In this document: in pieces, positions 1-5,552 of the stretch
How positions within the stretch are numbered: position 1 is the stretch's first letter
Layout: the number at the start of each line of letters is the position of its first letter
Assembly: GCA_017547315.1 (NCBI GenBank)
Contig: JAFYQA010000058.1
Span: 1-6,971, forward strand
Direction of reading: 5' to 3'
DNA from: Roseburia sp.
GTDB taxonomy: Bacteria; Bacillota_A; Clostridia; Lachnospirales; Lachnospiraceae
DNA length: 6,971 nt
The notes under the pieces: model-generated
The model's database searches: none
Told to the model about the DNA's origin: nothing
The model's input: the letters and a program-made list of their open reading frames with translations, nothing else
Translations under genes and position numbers: made by a program

Positions 1-1431
1 AAAACACGCGTATCTTTGGGTAAACTTTTGGTGACGAAACCAGATGTCTTATTGCTCGATGAGCCGACAAACCACTTAGACATTGAGTCTATTCGTTGGC
101 TAGAGACTTACCTTATGAATTATAAAGGAGCAGTTTTAATTGTATCTCATGACCGTTACTTTTTAGATAGAGTAGTGACAAAAGTAGTAGAGATTTTCCA
201 ACATAAAGGCTTTGTGTATCAGGGGAATTATACCGAATTCTCTAAGAAAAAATCAGCAATGCGTGAAGCATTGATTAAGCAGTACTATAATCAGCAGCGT
301 GAGATTAAGCATCAGGAAGAAGTTATCGCAAAGTTGAAGTCTTTCAATCGTGAGAAGTCTATCAAACGTGCAGAAAGCCGCGAAAAGATGCTAGACAAAA
401 TCGAACGTATTGAGAAACCAACTGAAGAAAACACTGACATTCGAATTGTATTAGAACCAAATGTAACTAGTGGTAACGATGTGATGCAGGTGGAAGGGCT
501 TGCAAAAGCATATCCTCCATTACAGTTGTTCTCAGATATTAATTTTGAAGTGAAACGTGGGGAACGTGTAGCATTAATCGGTAACAATGGTACAGGTAAA
601 ACTACGATTTTAAAAATTATAAACGAACTCGTAGCTCCGGATACAGGAACCGTTTCGTTAGGAAGTAACGTATTCATCGGTTACTATGATCAGGAACATC
701 AGTTACTGCATATGGAAAAAACAATTTTCGATGAAATAGCAGATGCTTATCCGGATTTGAATAATACCAAAGTACGTAATGTGTTAGCGGCATTTCTTTT
801 TACGGGAGATGATGTATATAAGCGTATCGGGGATTTGAGTGGTGGTGAGCGTGGACGTGTATCTTTAGCAAAATTGATGCTTTCTGATGCGAACTTTTTA
901 ATACTCGACGAACCGACGAACCATTTAGATATTACTTCGAAAGAAATTTTGGAAGATGCTTTAAAAAACTATACCGGAACTGTTTTCTTTGTATCGCATG
1001 ACCGATACTTTATCAATCAGACAGCGACTCGTGTGTTGGAATTAACAGGTGAGACGATTATTAATTACATCGGTAATTATGATTATTATTTAGAAAAACG
1101 CGAGCAACTCACACAGGTATATGTAAAAAAACAAGAGGATACACCTATTGTAGCCACACCCGCACAGTCTGAGCAGAAAATGGACTGGCAGGCACAGAAA
1201 GCAGAAGCGGCTCGTATCCGTAAGTTGGAAAATGACTTGAAGAAAACTGAAAAGCGTATTGAGGAATTAGAGGAGCTAATAGCTCAAATCGACGAAGATT
1301 GTGCAAAACCAGAAAATGCTACTAATTCAGCGAAATTGAACGAATTAGCTGCAAAACGTGCGGAGTATGAGAATGAATTAGAAGGCTGTATGGAGAATTG
1401 GGAAACACTTTCTATGGAGCTTGAAGGCTAA
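1..1431 (+). CDS. ABC-F family ATPase, YdiF-like (5' end missing)
   Basis: ABC-F proteins carry two ATPase cassettes and no membrane domain; family members bind the ribosome and modulate translation or relieve stalling. The reading frame is open from base 1, so the N-terminus (probably about 165 residues, including Walker A of cassette 1) lies outside the window. Visible in order are the tail of signature 1 (KTRVSLGKLL), Walker B 1 with LLLDEPTNHLD (bases 46-81), an H-loop SHDRYF near 145, and a charged inter-cassette linker. Cassette 2 follows: Walker A GNNGTGKTT (580-606), signature LSGGERGRVS (835-864), Walker B LILDEPTNHLD (898-930) and a second SHDRYF near 990. Both Walker B motifs keep the catalytic Glu. 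Residues from about base 1180 on form a Lys/Glu-rich coiled coil like the C-terminal domain of YdiF/Uup-type members. In Bacillus subtilis ydiF also lies just upstream of rex, which supports this subtype. I see no terminator after the stop. The family is certain; the exact ribosomal role is not. Confidence 0.93.
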   Translation, partial: KTRVSLGKLLVTKPDVLLLDEPTNHLDIESIRWLETYLMNYKGAVLIVSHDRYFLDRVVTKVVEIFQHKGFVYQGNYTEFSKKKSAMREALIKQYYNQQREIKHQEEVIAKLKSFNREKSIKRAESREKMLDKIERIEKPTEENTDIRIVLEPNVTSGNDVMQVEGLAKAYPPLQLFSDINFEVKRGERVALIGNNGTGKTTILKIINELVAPDTGTVSLGSNVFIGYYDQEHQLLHMEKTIFDEIADAYPDLNNTKVRNVLAAFLFTGDDVYKRIGDLSGGERGRVSLAKLMLSDANFLILDEPTNHLDITSKEILEDALKNYTGTVFFVSHDRYFINQTATRVLELTGETIINYIGNYDYYLEKREQLTQVYVKKQEDTPIVATPAQSEQKMDWQAQKAEAARIRKLENDLKKTEKRIEELEELIAQIDEDCAKPENATNSAKLNELAAKRAEYENELEGCMENWETLSMELEG

Positions 1432-1486
1432 TGAAAAATTATGCTTTTGCCGACCATAAGGGATGAAATTAATCAAAATTCCTACA

Positions 1487-1504
1487 TTGACAGATACTTC
1501 ACAA
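1487..1504. promoter_or_regulatory. Probable Rex operator overlapping the rex -35 region
   Basis: TTGACAGATACTTCACAA matches 14 of 18 positions of the Rex operator consensus TTGTGAAATATTTCACAA known from Gram-positive bacteria. The right half (TTCACAA) is intact. The left half departs from the consensus mainly where it also serves as the -35 box TTGACA. Rex bound here would block RNA polymerase, so this is likely negative autoregulation relieved by a high NADH/NAD+ ratio. The match is seen in the sequence; binding is inferred. Confidence 0.62.
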
Positions 1505-1515
1505 AGAAATATAAT
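1487..1515 (+). promoter_or_regulatory. Consensus sigma-A promoter of rex
   Basis: TTGACA at 1487-1492 and TATAAT at 1510-1515 are both exact consensus hexamers separated by 17 bases, the optimal spacing. Transcription would start near 1522, giving a leader of about 31 nt before the rex ATG at 1553. This promoter lies inside the upstream extension of the rex reading frame, which argues against the longer start at 1463. Confidence 0.88.
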
Positions 1516-1540
1516 TATAGTAGTTTATTGTGGTATTTTT

Positions 1541-1546
1541 AGGAGG
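1541..1546 (+). promoter_or_regulatory. Ribosome binding site fixing the rex start
   Basis: A perfect AGGAGG lies 6 bases before the ATG at 1553. The alternative in-frame ATG at 1463 has no comparable site and lies upstream of the promoter. Confidence 0.9.
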
Positions 1547-1552
1547 AATAGA

Positions 1553-2191
1553 ATGGGGCAGAAAGAGATTTCACAGGCAGTAATTCGGAGAATGCCTAGA
1601 TATTACCGGTATCTTGGAGATCTGCTTGATGAAGGTGTAGAACGCATTTCTTCAGGGGATTTGAGTAAGAGAATGCAGGTTACAGCATCCCAGATTAGAC
1701 AGGACTTGAATAATTTTGGTGGATTCGGTCAACAGGGGTATGGTTATAATGTGAAGTTTTTATACGATGAGATTGGTAAAATTCTCGGATTGAATACGAC
1801 ACATAATATCATTGTAATCGGTGCGGGTAATTTAGGTCAGGCTTTAGCGAACTATGTAAAGTTTGAGAAGCTTGGATTTAAGATTATAGCATTGTTTGAT
1901 TTGAACCCGGCACTGACAGGAGTAACAGTACGTGGAATTCAGATTCATCCATTGGATGAATTAGAAGAGTTTTGTCAGGAGAATCATGTGGATATTGCAG
2001 CACTTACGATGCCGAAGGCAAAGGCAGCTGCAATCGCAAACCAAGTTGTAGATTTGGGAATTCATGCAATTTGGAATTTTGCACATGTAGATTTGGATTT
2101 GACCAATAAAGATGTGGTTGTTGAGAATGTACACCTTTCAGATAGTTTGATGCAGTTATCTTATAACATTGTAAAGAATCAGAAAAAATAA
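1553..2191 (+). CDS. rex: Redox-sensing transcriptional repressor Rex
   Basis: Rex is a cytoplasmic homodimeric repressor that binds DNA when NAD+ dominates and lets go when NADH rises, derepressing fermentation and NADH-reoxidising genes. The 212-residue product has the usual family length. Residues 1-80 form the winged-helix domain: the conserved RMPRYYRYL (13-21) is followed by a recognition region with S46-Q-I-R-Q-D-L, then GGFGQQGYGYNV (56-67). Residues 84-190 are a Rossmann fold with the dinucleotide motif GAGNLG (90-95) and D116 at the end of strand 2, placed to bind the adenosine ribose. The C-terminal helix (about 195-212, LSYNIVKN) matches the domain-swapped dimer helix. The start at 1553 is chosen because it has a perfect ribosome binding site and gives the standard N-terminus. 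The promoter carries a probable Rex operator. An intrinsic terminator follows 6 bases after the stop. The family call is secure; its targets elsewhere cannot be seen. Confidence 0.97.
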   Translation: MGQKEISQAVIRRMPRYYRYLGDLLDEGVERISSGDLSKRMQVTASQIRQDLNNFGGFGQQGYGYNVKFLYDEIGKILGLNTTHNIIVIGAGNLGQALANYVKFEKLGFKIIALFDLNPALTGVTVRGIQIHPLDELEEFCQENHVDIAALTMPKAKAAAIANQVVDLGIHAIWNFAHVDLDLTNKDVVVENVHLSDSLMQLSYNIVKNQKK

Positions 2192-2197
2192 GAATAG

Positions 2198-2236
2198 AAA
2201 GGCGAATTAGTTCAACGAATTAGTTCGCCTTTTTTT
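2198..2236 (+). terminator. Intrinsic terminator after rex, abutting the nnr ribosome binding site
   Basis: Bases 2200-2213 pair with 2217-2230 around a 3-base loop (2214-2216), giving a 14-bp stem with two G-U pairs; A2198-A2199 can also pair with the first bases of the T-run. A run of seven T (2230-2236) follows. The stem is made of two tandem copies of GAATTAGTTC (2204-2213 and 2217-2226), which is itself nearly palindromic, so the element is both a direct and an inverted repeat. The nnr ribosome binding site begins only 2-3 bases after the T-run. Confidence 0.9.
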
Positions 2237-2238
2237 GT

Positions 2239-2242
2239 GAGG
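2239..2242 (+). promoter_or_regulatory. Ribosome binding site fixing the nnr start
   Basis: GAGG at 2239-2242, within GTGAGGAAAA, lies 6 bases before the ATG at 2249. The in-frame GTG at 2237 would overlap this site and would have only terminator T-run upstream, so the ATG is preferred. Confidence 0.72.
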
Positions 2243-2248
2243 AAAAGC

Positions 2249-3748
2249 ATGAGATATTTAGTAAATAGCCGGGAAATGCGTCAGTATGATAGTAATACAA
2301 GTGAAGTTTTAAAAGTTCCATCTCTAATTTTAATGGAGCAGGCAGCACTTGCCGCCTGTGAAGAAATAGAAAAAATTGCAAATAAAAGAGAACGAATTTT
2401 AATTGTCTGTGGTACTGGTAATAACGGCGGAGATGGTCTTGCAGTAGGAAGATTGTTATATTTAAAGGGATATGAGATAGATTTTGTTCTGATTGGTGAT
2501 GAGAAAAGAGCAACAGAACAGAATAAGAAACAACAAGAGATGTTAAAGGCGTATGGACTATCTGTATTAAGAGAAATTCCGGTAGACAGACAGTACCAAA
2601 TGGTTGTAGATGCGATTTTCGGCGTTGGACTTACCCGAAGAATTGAAGGAAATTATAATGCTATCATAGAAGCAATGAATGGATTAAAAAGTCTGAAAGT
2701 TGCGCTAGATGTTCCATCGGGTGTTTCAGCAGACGATGGTGCAGTACTTGGAATCGCATTTTGTGCAGATATGACGATCACATTTGCATTTGATAAGATT
2801 GGATTGCATTTGTGGCCTGGGAATGAGTTTGTTGGTAAATTAATTATCAAAGAAATTGGTATTACAGAGCATAGTTTTTTAGAACGAAAACCATCTGTCC
2901 TGGCATTAGAAGACAGCGACTTAAATCAGTTGGCAGTTCGAACCTCTCATTCTAATAAGGGAACCTTTGGAAAGCTTTTAATTATTGCAGGTAATGTGAA
3001 TATGGCGGGAGCAGCCGTTTTGGCTGGAAAAAGTGCTTATGCGACTGGTTGCGGACTTGTTCGTATTCTTACGCCAGAAGAAAATCGGATTATCCTTCAG
3101 ACAGCATTATCAGAGGCAATTTTAACTACATATGTAGCAAAAAAAGCCGATGAAGTACTTGTAAAAGAAGCAATTGGTTGGGCGGATGTAATATTAATCG
3201 GGCCGGGAATCGGAATGACGCATACGTCGGAATCGTTGGTAAAACAGGTGTTAAAGAATGCATCCGTTCCGGTAGTATTAGATGCAGATGCATTAAATAT
3301 TGTGGCAAAAGAGGTAAGTGTTTTAAGACGTCCTCATACAGAAATGGTTGTTACACCACATTTGGGGGAAATGAGCAGACTGACTGGTGATAGTGTGACC
3401 TATTTACAGACACATTTATTGGAGTCAGCAAAAGATTTTGCAGATACCTATAATGTAACATGTGTATTGAAAGACGAAAGAACGATTATTAGTGTGCCAT
3501 ATGGAATGTCATATGTGAATTTATCCGGCAATGCAGGAATGGCAACCGCAGGTAGTGGAGATGTGTTAAGCGGCATTATCGCCTCTCTAATGGCACAAGG
3601 ATATAGTAGTGAAAATGCAGCACCGTTAGCAGTATATTTGCATGGTGTGGCAGGCGATATTATGGTAAAAGATACCGGCAAAGCAGGGCTTATGGCGAGT
3701 GATTTAATTTGTGGAATACGAAAGATTTTAGGTTGCAAGGAAGCCTGA
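2249..3748 (+). CDS. nnr: Bifunctional NAD(P)H-hydrate epimerase / ADP-dependent NAD(P)H-hydrate dehydratase
   Basis: This enzyme repairs NADHX and NADPHX, hydrated forms of NAD(P)H made by heat, acid or side reactions. The N-terminal YjeF_N domain interconverts the R and S epimers; the C-terminal ribokinase-like domain dehydrates the S form using ADP. The 499-residue length fits the usual fused protein. N-terminal domain (about 1-210): GTGNNGGDG (55-63), VDAIFGVGL (120-128) and LDVPSG (153-158). C-terminal domain (about 220-499): KGTFGKLLIIAG (237-248), IGPGIG, LDADALN, TPHLGEMSRLTG and NAGMATAGSGDVLSG (428-442), where D438 is the expected catalytic Asp. No domain is broken. The start is the ATG after GAGG. 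It lies just downstream of rex, another NADH-linked gene, but behind a strong terminator with no room for a separate promoter. alr follows after 63 bases with no terminator, so the two are probably co-transcribed. Confidence 0.95.
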   Translation: MRYLVNSREMRQYDSNTSEVLKVPSLILMEQAALAACEEIEKIANKRERILIVCGTGNNGGDGLAVGRLLYLKGYEIDFVLIGDEKRATEQNKKQQEMLKAYGLSVLREIPVDRQYQMVVDAIFGVGLTRRIEGNYNAIIEAMNGLKSLKVALDVPSGVSADDGAVLGIAFCADMTITFAFDKIGLHLWPGNEFVGKLIIKEIGITEHSFLERKPSVLALEDSDLNQLAVRTSHSNKGTFGKLLIIAGNVNMAGAAVLAGKSAYATGCGLVRILTPEENRIILQTALSEAILTTYVAKKADEVLVKEAIGWADVILIGPGIGMTHTSESLVKQVLKNASVPVVLDADALNIVAKEVSVLRRPHTEMVVTPHLGEMSRLTGDSVTYLQTHLLESAKDFADTYNVTCVLKDERTIISVPYGMSYVNLSGNAGMATAGSGDVLSGIIASLMAQGYSSENAAPLAVYLHGVAGDIMVKDTGKAGLMASDLICGIRKILGCKEA

Positions 3749-3761
3749 TATGGCATATTAT
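3733..3761 (+). promoter_or_regulatory. Possible promoter for alr within the end of nnr
   Basis: TTGCAA (3733-3738, 4 of 6 consensus) and TATTAT (3756-3761, 5 of 6) are separated by 17 bases. Transcription would start near 3768, about 44 nt before alr. The -35 lies in the last codons of nnr. AT-rich DNA yields such matches by chance, so this is only a candidate. Confidence 0.35.
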
Positions 3762-3811
3762 AAGTAGAGTGGAAGTAGCAATAAGTTATAGAAAGGTGCA
3801 GTTTTAAGATT

Positions 3812-4981
3812 ATGGAGAAGCACAGCAGAGTTTGCGCACATATTGATTTAGATGCAGTTTTATATAATGCAGAATCCATTCGTCAGAATGTGAATCCGAA
3901 TAGTAAAATTATGGCTGTAATTAAAACGGATGGTTACGGACATGGCGCAGTAGAGATTGCTAGAGAATTAGAGCATTTAGATTATATATATGGATATGGA
4001 GTGGCTACGGTAGAAGAAGGTATTATTCTTCGAAAAAAAGGTATGCGGAAACCAATTCTGATTTTAGGTTATGTGTTCCGTGAACATTATTATGACGTAG
4101 TCAAATACGATATTGCTCCGGCAGTTTTTACCATTGATATGGCAAGGGATTTGTCTAGAGCAGCTATTGTTGCAAATAAAAATTGTAAGATACATCTTGC
4201 AGTAGATACCGGTATGGGACGTATCGGTTATCAGGTGACAGAAGAATCTGCAGAAGAGATGGAACAGATTTCAAAGTTGCCTAATATCGTAGTAGAGGGC
4301 ATTTTTACTCACTTTTCAAGGGCGGATGAACCGGATAGAGCGAATACGGAGCGTCAGGTAGTATTATTTCAGAAAATGATTCAGATGCTAGAAGACAGAG
4401 GAGTATCAATACCTCTGAAGCATTGCTCAAACAGTGCAGGAATTGTAGAGTTTTCTGAGGCAAATATGGATTTGGTTCGTGCGGGGGTTATTTTATATGG
4501 AATGTGGCCTTCAGCAGAGGTTGATCATGAACGTGTATCATTAAAACCTGCGATGACACTGATTTCTCATGTGGCCTATGTAAAAACGTTAGAGGCCGGT
4601 CGCCCTATTAGCTATGGTGGTACTTATGTGACAGAACGCGATACGAAAGTTGCCACAATTCCGGTGGGATATGGCGATGGTTATTGCAGAGGGTTATCTA
4701 ATAAAGGATATGTTCTGATTCATGGGCAGAAGGCTCCGATTATTGGCAGAGTCTGTATGGATCAGTTTATGGTAGATGTAAGTGCTATTTCGAATGTGAC
4801 AGTAGGTGACAAAGTAACTCTCATCGGAAAAGACGGTGATTTAGAGATTACGATGGAGGAAATCGGTGAGATTTCTGGTCGTTTTAATTATGAATTTGCA
4901 TGTGATTTGGGAAAACGAATTCCTAGAGTATTTTATAAAAATGGAGAAGAGACCAGAAGTAAGGATTACTTCTCAGAATAA
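3812..4981 (+). CDS. alr: Alanine racemase
   Basis: This is a PLP-dependent cytoplasmic enzyme that interconverts L- and D-alanine, supplying D-Ala for peptidoglycan. The 389-residue protein is of normal length. Residues 1-240 form the TIM barrel: IDLDA (11-15) and VIKTDGYGHGA (36-46) contain K38, the PLP lysine, with Y42 nearby. AVDTGMGRIG (130-139) carries R137, which contacts the cofactor ring region, and HCSNSAG (204-210) precedes the phosphate-binding segment. The C-terminal beta domain has ISYGGTY (266-272) with the second catalytic base Y268, then GRVCMDQFMVD (312-322) with the conserved Met and Asp at the substrate entrance. The barrel motif reads KTDGYGHG where many homologues have KADAYGHG, a conservative change. 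The start gives the normal N-terminus, but its ribosome binding site (GAAAGG, 3791-3796) is 15 bases away, longer than in neighbouring genes. mazF follows after 132 bases with no terminator between, the common Firmicute arrangement. Confidence 0.97.
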   Translation: MEKHSRVCAHIDLDAVLYNAESIRQNVNPNSKIMAVIKTDGYGHGAVEIARELEHLDYIYGYGVATVEEGIILRKKGMRKPILILGYVFREHYYDVVKYDIAPAVFTIDMARDLSRAAIVANKNCKIHLAVDTGMGRIGYQVTEESAEEMEQISKLPNIVVEGIFTHFSRADEPDRANTERQVVLFQKMIQMLEDRGVSIPLKHCSNSAGIVEFSEANMDLVRAGVILYGMWPSAEVDHERVSLKPAMTLISHVAYVKTLEAGRPISYGGTYVTERDTKVATIPVGYGDGYCRGLSNKGYVLIHGQKAPIIGRVCMDQFMVDVSAISNVTVGDKVTLIGKDGDLEITMEEIGEISGRFNYEFACDLGKRIPRVFYKNGEETRSKDYFSE

Positions 4982-5048
4982 TTACTGAGGGAACTATATT
5001 TTTGTATAGACCCGTGGAAAGTGGAGATACTATCCATAAAGATAAAAG

Positions 5049-5081
5049 ATCGTAATTAGAAAAGTACTGAATAATTACGAT
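5049..5081. repeat. Perfect 10-bp inverted repeat in the mazF leader
   Basis: ATCGTAATTA (5049-5058) is matched exactly by its reverse complement TAATTACGAT (5072-5081) across a 13-base spacer. Each arm contains the palindrome TAATTA, and AGTACT lies in the spacer. No T-run follows directly, so it is not a typical terminator. It ends 15 bases before the mazF ribosome binding site. It could be a protein-binding operator or an mRNA hairpin controlling mazF; the sequence does not say which. The rest of the gap between alr and mazF (4982-5113) shows no convincing promoter and no room for a standard antitoxin gene. Confidence 0.8.
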
Positions 5082-5096
5082 AAGTTATGTATTTTT

Positions 5097-5102
5097 AAGG
5101 AG
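5097..5102 (+). promoter_or_regulatory. Ribosome binding site fixing the mazF start
   Basis: AAGGAG ends 11 bases before the ATG at 5114. The in-frame GTG at 5102 overlaps this site and cannot use it, so ATG 5114 is the start. It also places the catalytic residues at the same numbers as in B. subtilis EndoA (R25, T48). Confidence 0.85.
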
Positions 5103-5113
5103 TGTATCAGACT

Positions 5114-5461
5114 ATGGTAATTCGACGCGGGGATATTTTTTATGCAGATTTAAGACCGGTAATTGGCTCAGAACAGGGCGGTATCAGGCCGGTACTAATC
5201 ATTCAAAATGATGTAGGAAACAGGCACAGTCCGACAGTTATTTGTGCTGCGATTACTTCACAGATGCACAAGGCAAAACTTCCGACCCATGTAGAGTTGG
5301 ACAGTCAGAAATATGACTTGGTAAAGGATTCCGTTGTGTTGTTAGAGCAGCTTCGTACGATTGATAAAAAGCGATTAAAGGATAAAGTGTGTCATTTAGA
5401 TCCACAGATACTTGATAAGGTTGATAAAGCATTGGAAATCAGCTTAGAACTTATTACATAA
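5114..5461 (+). CDS. mazF: MazF/PemK-family mRNA interferase toxin (EndoA type)
   Basis: MazF toxins are small dimeric ribosome-independent endoribonucleases that cut mRNA at short motifs; the close B. subtilis relative EndoA/NdoA cuts at UACAU. The 115-residue protein aligns by eye almost end to end with Endo[11 protein letters not shown] (4-13), [16 protein letters not shown] (18-33), AAITSQ (45-50), [10 protein letters not shown] (53-62) and [17 protein letters not shown] further on. The catalytic residues R25 and T48 are both present and S19 is kept, so the enzyme looks active. Firmicute mazF is normally preceded by a mazE/ndoAI antitoxin gene of about 80-95 codons between alr and mazF. 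Here the 132-base gap holds no such gene. Control may come from an antitoxin elsewhere, from the leader inverted repeat, or the enzyme may have been domesticated. The next gene has its own promoter. Family and activity motifs are clear; toxicity in this host is inferred. Confidence 0.95.
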   Translation: MVIRRGDIFYADLRPVIGSEQGGIRPVLIIQNDVGNRHSPTVICAAITSQMHKAKLPTHVELDSQKYDLVKDSVVLLEQLRTIDKKRLKDKVCHLDPQILDKVDKALEISLELIT

Positions 5462-5469
5462 TGGCTAAC

Positions 5470-5499
5470 TTGACGAAAGTGCTTATGACGTGATAGAAT
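5470..5499 (+). promoter_or_regulatory. Sigma-A promoter (extended -10) for the CBS/CorC-type gene
   Basis: TTGACG (5470-5475, 5 of 6) and TAGAAT (5494-5499, 5 of 6) are 18 bases apart. A TGA at 5491-5493 directly before the -10 gives the extended -10 element. Transcription would start near 5506, leaving a leader of about 47 nt. The pentamer TGACG occurs at 5471-5475 and again at 5486-5490, within the promoter. I see no terminator between mazF and this promoter. Confidence 0.65.
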
Positions 5500-5552
5500 T
5501 AATCGGTTTTATATTTTAAATTTTACAAATAGAAAAAGGAGAGCTTATAATT

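Noticed and set aside
46..930. Similar DNA at the two DEPTNHLD-coding segments of the ABC-F gene.
   Set aside because: It reflects the ancient duplication of cassettes in all ABC-F proteins, not a recent repeat.
1431..1466. An 11-codon frame (MKNYAF...) whose ATG overlaps the stop of the ABC-F gene.
   Set aside because: It has no well-placed ribosome binding site and no recognisable sequence; frames this short are expected by chance.
1463..1552. A 30-residue N-terminal extension of Rex from the ATG at 1463.
   Set aside because: It spans the perfect promoter and probable operator, lacks a ribosome binding site, and the extra residues are unlike Rex proteins.
2237..2248. GTG at 2237 as the start of nnr.
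   Set aside because: It overlaps the only ribosome binding site and follows directly on the terminator T-run; ATG 2249 is well placed.
4994..5009. Small hairpin CTATA/TATAG after alr followed by mixed sequence.
   Set aside because: A 5-bp AT stem with no following T-run is too weak to be a terminator.
4989..5033. Promoter-like fragments upstream of mazF (TTGTAT at 5002, TACTAT at 5028, and a GGGAAC resembling an ECF-sigma -35).
   Set aside because: The spacing is 20 bases with poor hexamers, and no matching ECF -10 was found; not better than chance in AT-rich DNA.
5102..5113. GTG at 5102 as the start of mazF.
   Set aside because: It lies within the AAGGAG site; the ATG at 5114 gives the standard EndoA N-terminus and residue numbering.
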